Of a stretch of DNA of 64,000 nt, positions 33,123 to 41,864 are shown one piece after another. The stretch is from Rufibacter sp. XAAS-G3-1. GTDB taxonomy: Bacteria > Bacteroidota > Bacteroidia > Cytophagales > Hymenobacteraceae. Both the position numbers and the translations under genes were made by a program. Below the pieces are notes generated by a model that did no database searches, had not been told where the DNA came from, and was given only the letters and a program-made list of their open reading frames with translations. Numbering within the stretch: the stretch's first letter is position 1; every line of letters starts with the position of its first letter. The stretch lies in contig NZ_JABFAM010000010.1 in assembly GCF_013623775.1 (NCBI RefSeq), positions 93,550-157,549 of the forward strand, written 5' to 3'.

Positions 33123-34222
33123 GTACGAAGCATTTAAACCTGTCTCCTAAAACCGTTTTCAAACGTGCCGATGGACAACCTTTAATCATTGCGGGCCCCT
33201 GCAGCGCCGAAAGCGAAGAACAAATGCTGGCCACCGCCCGCGGCTTGCAGTCTGTGCCGGAAGTCACCATCTTCCGCGCCGGTATCTGGAAACCGCGTAC
33301 CCGTCCGGGGGCATTTGAGGGAATCGGCAAAGTTGGATTGAAGTGGCTGAAGACCGTAAAGGAAGAAACCGGCCTGCTCACCGCCTGTGAGGTGGCTACC
33401 GCCGAGCACGTGAACGATGCCCTGAAACAAGGCGTAGACATCCTTTGGGTGGGCGCCCGCACCACGGTAAACCCTTTCTCGGTACAGGAAATCGCAGATG
33501 CGCTGGAAGGCGTTGATGTGCCGGTTTTGGTGAAAAACCCGGTAAACCCAGACCTGCAACTGTGGCTGGGCGCGTTGGAGCGCCTGAACCGCGCCGGTAT
33601 CACTGACCTGGCCGCCATTCACCGGGGCTTCTCGGCCTTTGACAGCCGTCCGTACCGCAACCACCCCAAATGGAACATGGCCTACGAGTTCAAGAAACTG
33701 CTGCCGGAGATTCCGTTGATCTGTGACCCCAGCCACATTGCCGGAAAACGCTCGCTGCTCCAGCAAATCAGCCAGGAGGCGCTCAACCTGCAGGTAGATG
33801 GCCTCATGATTGAAACCCACTGCAACCCAGACGTAGCCCTGAGCGATGCCGCCCAACAGGTAACGCCAGAAGGCTTGTCACAACTGTTGGCATCTTTGGT
33901 GGTGGAACGCCTTTCTTCTACCGCTACCCAAAACGAGGAAGAACTGAGCGACCTGCGGAACCTCATTGATTACCTAGACAACGAGTTGATCAACGTGCTG
34001 GCCCGTCGTTCTTCGGTAGCCAAACAGATAGGCATCCTTAAGAAGGAAAACAAAATGAACCTGCTGCAAACCGGCCGTTGGGAACAAGTAATGGAAAACC
34101 GCCTGAAAGCCGCCGCCCGCGAAGGCTTGGAAGAGGTTTTTGTCAAAGCCATCTTCCAGGAAATCCACCAGCACTCCCTCCACGTACAGGCCGCCGCCGA
34201 TACAACCAAAGTAATTGCCTAA
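33119..34222 (+). CDS. Bifunctional DAHP synthase / chorismate mutase
   Basis: A 367-aa fusion: DAHP synthase barrel at about 15-260 (IAGPCSAESEEQM, FRAGIWKPRTRPG, VGARTTVNPF, CDPSHIAGKR, ETHCNPD) and an AroQ-type chorismate mutase at about 275-360 (DYLDNELINVLARRSSVAKQ, with the catalytic Arg/Lys/Gln pattern). It makes both the first pathway intermediate and prephenate for PheA. No prephenate dehydrogenase lies in the operon, where many Bacteroidota have one. It ends in a strong terminator. Confidence 0.94.
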   Translation: MSTKHLNLSPKTVFKRADGQPLIIAGPCSAESEEQMLATARGLQSVPEVTIFRAGIWKPRTRPGAFEGIGKVGLKWLKTVKEETGLLTACEVATAEHVNDALKQGVDILWVGARTTVNPFSVQEIADALEGVDVPVLVKNPVNPDLQLWLGALERLNRAGITDLAAIHRGFSAFDSRPYRNHPKWNMAYEFKKLLPEIPLICDPSHIAGKRSLLQQISQEALNLQVDGLMIETHCNPDVALSDAAQQVTPEGLSQLLASLVVERLSSTATQNEEELSDLRNLIDYLDNELINVLARRSSVAKQIGILKKENKMNLLQTGRWEQVMENRLKAAAREGLEEVFVKAIFQEIHQHSLHVQAAADTTKVIA

Positions 34223-34255
34223 CCTAGGTGAAGTAGGGGCATTTCCTTAAAACAA

Positions 34256-34310
34256 TGCCAAAAACAGGAAGCCCCGGCTAAGATTAGCCGGGGCTTCCTG
34301 TTTTTGGCAA
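34256..34310 (+). terminator. phe operon terminator
   Basis: A long palindrome (TGCCAAAAACAGGAAGCCCC and complement, about 26 bp) centred near 34282, with TTTTT in the 3' arm, 34 nt after the last gene. Confidence 0.85.
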
Positions 34311-34311
34311 G

Positions 34312-34475
34312 GGAACCCCGCTGATGCGTTTTGGGCCTGTTTCAGGGAAAACAGGCCCAAAACGCAGAAACCTGTGAGGTCTCCAAGACCCCACAGGTTT
34401 AGGTAAACTGGCGCGAGGCTCCAGTTTCGTGCCTAAGGATGAAGCGAGTCTCCGGACTCGCCGGGAACCACCGGC
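34312..34475. repeat. Composite palindromic repeat (GCGTTTT + CCTGTGAGGTC + GGCGCGAG), copy 1
   Basis: A perfect 18-bp GTTTTGGGCC hairpin (34325-34366), then CCTGTGAGGTCTcc/GACCCCACAGG, then ACTGGCGCGAGGCTCCAGT and GCGAGTCTCCGGACTCGC. The same order occurs at 41460-41612 and 52278-52445. Its inverted partner arm (GGTGGTTCCCGGC...GACTCGCGCCAGT) lies at 34958-34991, so the IS derivative is inserted inside this repeat. Confidence 0.75.
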
Positions 34476-34494
34476 ACAAGTGCGGAGCATTGGT

Positions 34495-34919
34495 GGTAGT
34501 GGTTCACAAAGTATGATGGGATAAAAACCGCAGTGGAGTGTTTAGGAGATGGAATGTTCGAAGTTCGCATCCAGCCAAACTATCCCCACGGCCAGAGCAG
34601 CAAGATAGTAAAAAACGGAAAGAAAAGGGATGGCACGCAGAAGCTGCTGTGCCGCTGTTGCAGGAAGCAGTTCCAGTTTGCGTATAAGTACAAAAGTGCG
34701 GAGCCGGCCATAAAAGCACTTATTCCGCGTCTTTGGGAACGCAACGGCGGCATCCGGGACATAGGGGGAATCCTTCAGGTAAGCCGCAGGTGCGTCTTGA
34801 ACCAGCTGTCACCTGCTTCTCCAAAAAGAAGGAGAACCATCTGCTCTGCTGCCTTGAATCTAATGTTCAGCTACAGATATAAACATAATGCCAGACGTCA
34901 TACTTTGTGAACCACTACC
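34495..34919 (+). mobile_element. IS1-family deletion derivative (425 bp)
   Basis: Terminal inverted repeats GGTAGTGGTTCACAAAGTAT (34495 on) and the exact complement (to 34919), 22 bp, bound a unit that encodes only an InsA-like zinc-finger protein. The GGTnnTG ends fit IS1 family. The InsB catalytic half is missing, so it can move only in trans. No target duplication is evident. Confidence 0.8.
34533..34910 (+). pseudogene. InsA-like IS1 protein without the InsB transposase part
   Basis: Up to 125 aa: VKNGKKRDGTQKLLCRCCRK with the C-x2-C zinc pair, QFQFAYKYKSAEPAIKALIP, then a helix-turn-helix-like GGIRDIGGILQVSRRCVLNQL. This matches the InsA pattern (KNGK..GxQxYxCxxC, then HTH). The first zinc pair is lost (only NYPHGQS), and the sequence after about residue 95 is unrelated to InsB. 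In full IS1 a frameshift joins InsA and InsB; here the rest is deleted. Confidence 0.75.
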
Positions 34920-34990
34920 CCGGAATATAAATAACTGCTGTTCCGCCCTCCTGCTGGTGGTTCCCGGCAAATTGGGAGACTCGCGCCAGT

Positions 34991-35042
34991 AGAGATGCGT
35001 TTAGAGCCTACTTTCCGCAAAACAGCCCCCAAACGCATCTCT
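34991..35042. repeat. ATGCGTTTAGAGCC palindrome
   Basis: AGAGATGCGTTTAGAGCC and the near-complement end CCCCCAAACGCATCTCT form a hairpin of the palindrome family. The rest of 34920-35223 holds the inverted arm of the composite repeat and no gene. Confidence 0.6.
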
Positions 35043-35223
35043 CTGGAGGGAGCTAGGGGTGTACTAACAGGCAGATAGCTGTCGTTTAGTTAGGAGCCAG
35101 TTTTACCAAAACAACCTCAAATCACGTTCCGTCTGTCTGCTGCCATCTTTCCTTTTTTTCAATTTTCTTCCCAAAACAGCGTATATACGATAGCACAAAT
35201 ACGGATTGACCTTCTTTTAAACC

Positions 35224-36534
35224 ATGAACCGACTTTGCAAATCCGCTTCCTGCCTGCTGCTGGGTGTCTTCCTTTATGCCTGTAATTCGCCTTCCGGCAA
35301 AGAAAACGCCTCTGCCTCTGCTTCCCGCACTTCCCAGGTTCCGCTTCCGCAGCCGTACGCCACGGAATCTGTCAAGAACTACAGCGAGGTGATTGGGTGG
35401 CGTGGCAAAACGCCGGTGGCTCCCTCGGCTTTCAAAGTGAACAAGTTCCTGGACAACCTGCAGAACCCCCGCTGGATTTATGTAGGGCCTAATGGCGATA
35501 TCTTCGTTTCTGAGGCTACCAGTGAGAAAAAAGGAAAAGAGAAAAGAGAGGCAAGGTTGTCTGGGCTGGCCAAGTCGCAGAACATAGGAAGAAGCCCCAA
35601 CCGCATTACCCTGCTGCGGGACACCGACCAGGATGGCCACCCGGAGCAACAGTATATCTTCCTGACCGGCTTAAACCAGCCTTTAGGCATGCTGGTGCTG
35701 CACAACTATTTTTACGTGGCCAACACCAATGGCATCTGGCGATACCCGTACCAACCAGGACAAACCCGCATCACGAGCCGGGGCGAGAAAATTCTGGACT
35801 TACCGGCCGGCGGGTATAACAACCACTGGACTCGCAACCTCCTTGCCAACGCAGACGGGTCTAAAATCTATGTAGCCGTTGGCTCTGGCAGCAACAACGG
35901 CGAGAACGGGATGGAAAACGAAGAAAGACGGGCCAACATCCTGGAAATAAATCCTGACGGAACCGGGGAACGGGTTTTCGCCAGCGGCCTCCGGAATCCG
36001 GTGGGCATGGGCTGGGCTCCGGGCAGTCATGTCCTCTGGACGGCCGTAAACGAGCGCGATGAACTAGGCGATGAACTGGTGCCCGATTACCTGACCAGCG
36101 TAAAAGACGGCGGGTTCTATGGTTGGCCTTATGCTTATTTCGGGCAGAATGAAGACCCCCGAATGAAAGGCCAGCGCCCCGATCTGGTGAAAAAGACGCT
36201 GGTGCCTGATGTGGCCTTAGGGGCGCATACCGCCTCCCTGGGGCTTGCCTTTTATGACCGTACAGACTTTCCGGCCAAGTACCGGGGCGGCGCGTTCATT
36301 GGGCAGCACGGCTCCTGGAACCGGTCACAACTGGCGGGCTATAAAGTGGTGTTCGTGCCCTTCCAGAACGGAAAACCCAGCGGGGCCCCAGAAGATTTCT
36401 TAACCGGGTTCATCTCTGAAGAAGGCAACAATAAGGTACACGGCCGCCCGGTGGGGATAGCGGTGCTTCAGGATGGCTCTCTTTTGGTGGCCGATGATGC
36501 CAGCGGAACCCTCTGGCGCGTGGCCGCAAAATAA
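35224..36534 (+). CDS. PQQ-type sugar (sorbosone) dehydrogenase-like lipoprotein
   Basis: A 436-aa lipoprotein (lipobox LYAC, C20) with the GDH-B/sorbosone dehydrogenase six-bladed propeller: FLDNLQNPRWIYVGPNGDIFV, GLNQPLGMLVLHNYFYVAN, GSNNGENGMENEERRANI, FASGLRNPVGMGWAPG, NERDELGDELVPDY and FIGQHGSWNRS. Members oxidise sugars with PQQ or are of unknown activity. It is likely periplasmic or surface-exposed and monocistronic. Confidence 0.88.
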   Translation: MNRLCKSASCLLLGVFLYACNSPSGKENASASASRTSQVPLPQPYATESVKNYSEVIGWRGKTPVAPSAFKVNKFLDNLQNPRWIYVGPNGDIFVSEATSEKKGKEKREARLSGLAKSQNIGRSPNRITLLRDTDQDGHPEQQYIFLTGLNQPLGMLVLHNYFYVANTNGIWRYPYQPGQTRITSRGEKILDLPAGGYNNHWTRNLLANADGSKIYVAVGSGSNNGENGMENEERRANILEINPDGTGERVFASGLRNPVGMGWAPGSHVLWTAVNERDELGDELVPDYLTSVKDGGFYGWPYAYFGQNEDPRMKGQRPDLVKKTLVPDVALGAHTASLGLAFYDRTDFPAKYRGGAFIGQHGSWNRSQLAGYKVVFVPFQNGKPSGAPEDFLTGFISEEGNNKVHGRPVGIAVLQDGSLLVADDASGTLWRVAAK

Positions 36535-36624
36535 CCCCAGTTGCACACCGGTTTAGGTAAAAGAGCACTAAAACAGACCTCCACCCGTTTCGTTTTAAGC
36601 AGCAGGACTAATTAAGCTATCTAT

Positions 36625-36740
36625 TTTGTCATTCTGAAAGGATCTTGGCCACAAACGGCAAATACGTTCAATAAGAGCTTTTCTAGTTTGTCGCCGAGAT
36701 CCTTTCTGGATGACAAACGAGATCCTTTCTGGATGACAAA
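36625..36740. repeat. GTCATTCTGAAAGG inverted repeat with tandem duplication
   Basis: TTTGTCATTCTGAAAGGATC and the complement at 36696 on, inner CTAGTTTGTCGCC arm. The right end CGAGATCCTTTCTGGATGAC is then repeated once directly, about 23 nt, up to 36740. The 36535-36843 gap has no gene. Confidence 0.72.
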
Positions 36741-36843
36741 GAGAGAAGAAGAGATCGGTTTTCTGCCTAATTACTTAGCGCTCTTTTCTGTAAAACACAG
36801 CGTAAACGCAAATTGTCACCCTTCAGAATCTCCCTTTACTTAC

Positions 36844-37839
36844 ATGAAACACATCAGCATTCGGCTTTTTCTCCTCTTTCTGTTTTGCGGCTATGTTGCC
36901 CAGGCGCAGCTCAAACCATTAGATGCAGAGTTGACCAACTATACCTATCCTTTTCCGGTGGCATTTCACCCGGTAAAAGTGCAGCAGCAGTCGTTTAAAA
37001 TGGCTTTTATGGAGGTGAAGCCCCAAAAAGCCAATGGTAAAACGGTGGTGCTCCTGCACGGCAAGAACTTTAACGGTGCTTACTGGGAACAAACTGCCCA
37101 GGACTTGTCCAAGAACGGCTACCGGGTGATTATACCAGACCAGATTGGCTTTGGAAAATCCTCAAAACCCCAGAACATTCAATATACGTTCCAGATGCTG
37201 GCCCAGAACACCAAAGGCTTATTGGATAGCCTGGGCGTAAAGAAAGCAGCCGTGTTGGGCCACTCCATGGGTGGTATGCTGGCCACCCGTTTTGCCTTGA
37301 TGTATCCGGAATTCACCGAGAAGCTGATTCTGGAAAACCCCATCGGCCTGGAGGACTGGAAGCGCTGGGTGCCGTACCAGTCCGTAGAGAAATGGTATGC
37401 CGGCGAATTAAAGCAGACGCAGGAAAGCATCAAGAAGTACCAACTGGATAACTATTACGGGGGGCGGTGGAAACCAGAATATGATCCCTGGGTGAACCTG
37501 CTGGCGGGCTGGACAACCGGCCCAGATTACCCCAAAGTGGCCTGGAACTCCGCGCTCACCTATGACATGATTTTCACCCAGCCGGTAGTCTATGAATTTG
37601 ACCAACTCAAGATGCCTACGCTCCTCATCATTGGGCAACGCGACCGTACGGCCTTGGGTAAAGCCAACGCGCCCGCAGCCGCCCGCGAGAAATTAGGCAA
37701 CTACCCTGCTTTAGGCAAAGAAACCGCCAAGAAAATCCCGAACGCGAAGTTGGTTGAATTAGACAAAGTAGGCCACCTTCCGCACATTGAGGCTTACGGG
37801 CGTTTTATTCAACCTTTCTTGGCTTTTTTGAAGTCTTAA
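36844..37839 (+). CDS. Secreted alpha/beta hydrolase
   Basis: ATG 36844 (331 aa) starts a signal peptide ending YVAQAQL; the frame upstream to 36688 crosses a repeat and is discarded. Core motifs: VVLLHGKNFNGAYWEQ (oxyanion region), VIIPDQIGFGKSSKP, nucleophile elbow LGHSMGGMLATR, acid near IIGQRDRTA and His in KVGHLPHIEAYGRF. It is a periplasmic esterase/hydrolase of unspecified substrate, and monocistronic. Confidence 0.9.
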   Translation: MKHISIRLFLLFLFCGYVAQAQLKPLDAELTNYTYPFPVAFHPVKVQQQSFKMAFMEVKPQKANGKTVVLLHGKNFNGAYWEQTAQDLSKNGYRVIIPDQIGFGKSSKPQNIQYTFQMLAQNTKGLLDSLGVKKAAVLGHSMGGMLATRFALMYPEFTEKLILENPIGLEDWKRWVPYQSVEKWYAGELKQTQESIKKYQLDNYYGGRWKPEYDPWVNLLAGWTTGPDYPKVAWNSALTYDMIFTQPVVYEFDQLKMPTLLIIGQRDRTALGKANAPAAAREKLGNYPALGKETAKKIPNAKLVELDKVGHLPHIEAYGRFIQPFLAFLKS

Positions 37840-37878
37840 ACAACGTGAACCTGTTTAGTAAAGGAAAATATAAGCCTT

Positions 37879-37953
37879 TTCCCTTGTTGGTGTTATCACC
37901 AACAAGCAGAATAGCCCCTGATCTTGGGTTTGTTGGTGATAACACCAACAAAG
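37879..37953. repeat. Paired TTGTTGGTG palindromes
   Basis: CTTGTTGGTGTTATCACCAA and GTTTGTTGGTGATAACACCA are each self-complementary, lie about 25 nt apart and can also pair with each other. REP-like; no gene is present in 37840-38172. Confidence 0.7.
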
Positions 37954-38067
37954 GCAGCTTGTTTACTATTAAATTCTTCTATACTAAACTGGTTCAAACG
38001 TAAACCGAAGGAGATGATTCCATAATTTATTCTTCCTTCATGGTTCTTTTAATCTACTCATCCTGAT

Positions 38068-38118
38068 ATCTGTTTCAGGGCTTCTTTTCAGAAAGAAGCC
38101 CTGAAACAGATTTTTTTT
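38068..38118 (+). terminator. Strong intrinsic terminator
   Basis: Perfect 20-bp stem (ATCTGTTTCAGGGCTTCTTT and complement) with a 4-nt loop and T8. It belongs to the palindrome family and ends 55 nt before the next gene, so it insulates that gene from upstream reading. Confidence 0.85.
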
Positions 38119-38172
38119 CGCGCGTATTAAACCTATCCTCCCCGGGGCGGTCTAAACGCAAACCATTAGGCG

Positions 38173-41124
38173 ATGAAAAAAAACTGTTTACTCTTTTTCT
38201 TATTTTTTCTGATTTCTTTTCTGGGATATAGCCAGACTACTTCGGTGCGGGGCCAAGCCGTAGGGGGCGGTTCCCCGCTCATTGGGGCCACGGTGGCCCT
38301 CTTGAACGCCCAGGATTCTTCGGTCTACAAAGGAGCCACTACCAATGTGGAAGGCCAGTTTGAGCTGGACGGTATCCAGAACGGCCGCTTCGTACTTAGA
38401 ATATCTTACCTGGGATTCGGGAACCTGTACCGTAGCATTACCGCTACCGGAGCCCCTGTAAACCTAGGCACCCTCACCCTCACCCAGGGAGCCACCACCC
38501 TCCGCGAAGTGGAGGTGGTAGGCCGGGCCGCCACCGTCATCCAGAAACAAGATACGTCTGAGATGAACGCGGCGGCCTTCAAGGTGAACCGCGACGCCAA
38601 CGCCGAAAACCTCATCCAGAAAATGCCGGGCATCACCATCCAGAACGGACAGGTGCAAGCGCAGGGCGAACGGGTGCAGCGGGTGTTGGTAGACGGAAAA
38701 GAGTTCTTCGGGGAAGACCCCAATGCCGTACTGAAGAACTTACCGGCCGAGGTCATTTCCAAAATACAGGTGTTTGACCGCCAAAGCGACCAGGCGCAGT
38801 TTACCGGCTTTTCTGACGGAAACGAGCAGAAAACCATTAACATCATCACCAAACCGGAGTTCCGGACCGGAAGATTCGGGCGGTTGAGCGCCGGGGCCGG
38901 CTCTGACAATCGGTACAGAATCAGCGGCAACATCAACCAATTTGAAGGCGACCGCCGCATTTCTATTGTGGGGTTGAGCAACAACGTCAATGAGCAGAAC
39001 TTCTCCTCAGAAGACTTAGTGGGCGTGGCCAGTGCCTCCAGCAGAGGCGGCGGCGGAAACCGGGGCGGAGGTGGCGGCCCTCGCGGTGGCGGGGGTGGTT
39101 TCGGCGGCGGTAACAACACCGGCGACTTTCTGGTGAATTCCAGCAACGGCATTGCCACAACTAACGCCATAGGGGTGAACTACCTGGATAAGTGGGGTAA
39201 GAAAGTAGATGTGCAAGGCAGCTACTTCTACAACAACACAGACAATGACTACAACTACTCGGCTTTCCGGCAGTTTGGGATTGGCTCCACAGACGCCTAT
39301 GATGTAAGGGAAAACGGTAATTCTGATGCTAAAAACCAGAACCACCGCATGAACCTGAGAATCACCTACAACATAGACAGCGCCAACTCCATCATCATCC
39401 GCCCGCGTTTGAGCATCCAGCAGAACGAAGGGGCCAGTTTCACTAACTCCCGCCTTACGGCTGGCACAGATCTGCAGAATTCCCGTTTGCTGATCAACAA
39501 CTTTGACAATGAATTCCAGTCAGACCTGTTCGGGCTGAACTTCAACAACAGCATCTTGTACCGGCACAGTTTTGCCAAAAGAGGCCGTACCATCAGCTTG
39601 GATGTGAACAACGGGTACAACCAAAACCAAGGCGATAGCCGCAATAATATCTCTTACCTGCGGGACATTGTGAACGAAGGCGACGACTCCCTGGTGTATT
39701 TATCTTCCAACTTGGACAACCAAGGGTTCTCCGTAGGAGCCAATGTGAACTACACCGAGCCCCTCACCCAAAACACCCAGTTGCAGCTAACCTACGCCAC
39801 CAATTACAGCAACTCAGACGGGGACAGACGCACCTACCAGTTCCGTCCTGAGTCTGAACTCTATGACAGCCTGGTCACCAACCAGTCCAGCACCGTGGAG
39901 AATGTGACCCGCACCCAGGAATTTGGCGGCGGCTGGCGGTACAATACCAAAGACTTCCAGCTTATGCTGAGCGCCCGGTACCAATGGCTGGAACTTTCTA
40001 CCGACCAAGTCTACCCTTCCCTTATTGACACGGTGAGAAGGTACCACAATGTGTTGCCGTTTGCCATGCTGCGCTACAACTTCAACCAAGACCGCAACAT
40101 ACGGGTGTTTTACATGGGCCGCTCGCAAACCCCAAGCGTGGAGCAATTGCAGAGTGCGGTAGATTATTCTAACCCAACCTTGCTGAGCCAGGGAAACCCT
40201 AACTTAGGACAGAGCTTCAACAACAACTTCAACATCCGGTATTCATCTGCTAACCCGGGCAGATCCTCTTCTTTCATTGCTGTGATTGGCGGTTCAGTGG
40301 CCCAGGACTACATTGGCACCAGCACCATCAGAAACACCAGTCCAGATACCAATGGCCGTGACGTGGATGATGTTCCGCTGGTAACCCCCAGCGGGGTTCG
40401 TCTGGCTACCGGCCAGCAGCTTTCCCGCCCCGTAAACTTAGACGGACAGTATTCGTTCCGTACGTTCTTCAATTATGGTTTGCCGGTTCCGTTCATCAAG
40501 TCTAACGTGAACATCAATGCAAACGCCACTTACACCAACACGCCGTCTTTGTACAGTGATTTCAGTACTTCTTACCAGTTTGTAGCCAACAACACCAAAA
40601 CTACCAACCTGGGTGGAGGCATTGTGATCAGCAGCAACATCAGTGAGAACCTTGACTTCTTGGTGTCTACCAACGCCAACTACAACAACGTGGAGTACGA
40701 GTTCCTGAACACCCAGAACAACAACTACTACAACCAAAGCAGCTTGTTTAGAGTGAACTGGGTCATGTGGAAAGGCTTGACCATTACCTCAGAAGTAAAC
40801 CACCAATACAACGGCGGACTTTCTTCTGGCATTGACCCAACCTTCCTGCTTTGGAATGGTAGCATTGGCTACAAGTTCCTGAAAGACCGTCAGGCGGAAA
40901 TCAGATTGTCGGCCTTTGACCTTTTGGGCGAGAACACCAGCATCCAGCGGAACGTCACCAATGCGTACATTGAAGACGTGCAGACCACTGTCTTGCAGCG
41001 CTATTTCATGCTGAGCTTCAACTACAACCTGCGCATGTTTGGGGCCGGCCGCGGCAACGCTGCCCCTACCAGACCAGACGGTTTCCCTAGAGGTGGACAG
41101 CCTGGCAACGGCAGAGGTTTCTAA
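38173..41124 (+). CDS. TonB-dependent receptor-like outer-membrane beta-barrel protein, Gly-rich
   Basis: 983 aa: signal peptide ending LGYSQT, carboxypeptidase-regulatory-like domain (about 22-105, TSVRGQAVGGGSPLIGATVA), a plug-like part (MNAAAFKVNRDANAENLIQKMPGI, VLVDGKEFFGEDPNAVLKNL) and an OMP_b-brl_3-type barrel. A loop near residues 294-317 is almost pure Gly/Arg, and the C-terminus is also Gly/Arg/Pro-rich (GRGNAAPTRPDGFPRGG). No classic TonB-receptor C-terminal Phe strand is seen because of that tail. Substrate is unknown; many in this branch export or bind protein rather than take up nutrients. Confidence 0.88.
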   Translation: MKKNCLLFFLFFLISFLGYSQTTSVRGQAVGGGSPLIGATVALLNAQDSSVYKGATTNVEGQFELDGIQNGRFVLRISYLGFGNLYRSITATGAPVNLGTLTLTQGATTLREVEVVGRAATVIQKQDTSEMNAAAFKVNRDANAENLIQKMPGITIQNGQVQAQGERVQRVLVDGKEFFGEDPNAVLKNLPAEVISKIQVFDRQSDQAQFTGFSDGNEQKTINIITKPEFRTGRFGRLSAGAGSDNRYRISGNINQFEGDRRISIVGLSNNVNEQNFSSEDLVGVASASSRGGGGNRGGGGGPRGGGGGFGGGNNTGDFLVNSSNGIATTNAIGVNYLDKWGKKVDVQGSYFYNNTDNDYNYSAFRQFGIGSTDAYDVRENGNSDAKNQNHRMNLRITYNIDSANSIIIRPRLSIQQNEGASFTNSRLTAGTDLQNSRLLINNFDNEFQSDLFGLNFNNSILYRHSFAKRGRTISLDVNNGYNQNQGDSRNNISYLRDIVNEGDDSLVYLSSNLDNQGFSVGANVNYTEPLTQNTQLQLTYATNYSNSDGDRRTYQFRPESELYDSLVTNQSSTVENVTRTQEFGGGWRYNTKDFQLMLSARYQWLELSTDQVYPSLIDTVRRYHNVLPFAMLRYNFNQDRNIRVFYMGRSQTPSVEQLQSAVDYSNPTLLSQGNPNLGQSFNNNFNIRYSSANPGRSSSFIAVIGGSVAQDYIGTSTIRNTSPDTNGRDVDDVPLVTPSGVRLATGQQLSRPVNLDGQYSFRTFFNYGLPVPFIKSNVNINANATYTNTPSLYSDFSTSYQFVANNTKTTNLGGGIVISSNISENLDFLVSTNANYNNVEYEFLNTQNNNYYNQSSLFRVNWVMWKGLTITSEVNHQYNGGLSSGIDPTFLLWNGSIGYKFLKDRQAEIRLSAFDLLGENTSIQRNVTNAYIEDVQTTVLQRYFMLSFNYNLRMFGAGRGNAAPTRPDGFPRGGQPGNGRGF

Positions 41125-41145
41125 GTTTCAAGCAGTTCTTTTTCT

Positions 41146-41200
41146 GAGAGCCGTTTTGAGCCTGTTTTTTGAAAAACAGACCCAAAACGGCTCTCCCTTT
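41146..41200 (+). terminator. Terminator of the outer-membrane barrel gene
   Basis: GAGAGCCGTTTTGAGCCTGT and the near-complement end, followed by CCCTTTTT. One mismatch in about 22 bp. Confidence 0.8.
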
Positions 41201-41273
41201 TTAAAATATTCCTTACTGACCTTCCGCTGGCGATAGCCTTACCTCTAGCTAGTAGAGAGGGAAAACGCGTCTA

Positions 41274-41612
41274 ATGCGTTTTAAGGCTGTTTTGCAGAAA
41301 ACGGGCCCAAAACATGGAAACCTTTGAAGCCTTGGAGACCTCATCGTTGTGCGTAGAATTAGCGAGAGCGCTCTACGCACAGATGGACAGCCAATCTCCT
41401 GATTGGCGAAAAGGGAAACGGCATCGGCACAGACACTCGTAGGAGCTGCGCGCACTACGGAGGTCTTTTGAGCAGGCGGTACAGCGGAAAACAGGCTTAA
41501 AACGCAGAAACCTGTGAGGTCTTGGAGACCTCACAGGTTTAAAACAAACTGGCGCGAGACTCCAGTCTCGTGACAAAGGATGAAGCGAGTCTCCAGACTC
41601 GCCGGGAACCAC
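41274..41612. repeat. Composite palindromic repeat, copy 2 (interrupted)
   Basis: A first GCGTTTTAAGGC palindrome (41274-41316), a GTGCGTAGA/TCTACGCAC hairpin (about 41347-41382), GCCAATC/GATTGGC, then the AAAACGCAGAAACCTGTGAG, CCTGTGAGGTC/GACCTCACAGG and ACTGGCGCGAGACTCCAGT units of copy 1. The 41125-41864 gap has no supported gene. Confidence 0.65.
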
Positions 41613-41864
41613 CGGCTAAACAACCCCTCTATTCCTTAGAAATCGGAATTGCATGGATTTCTCTTTTTGACTTTCCCCCTTCCTGCCTTACATTAGAGCA
41701 TCTGCTTTCTGAAAAAACAATTTTCTGCTTTCTGACCGGTTTAAAAGCCAGAAAGCATTCTTTTCAGAAGCAAAAAAGCAAACGTTGCTTATTTATCCGG
41801 TCTACAGGCGCGGTTGGTGATCTATCTTAGAGTACACCAGGTGCTTGGAAACCGTGCTACTTAC

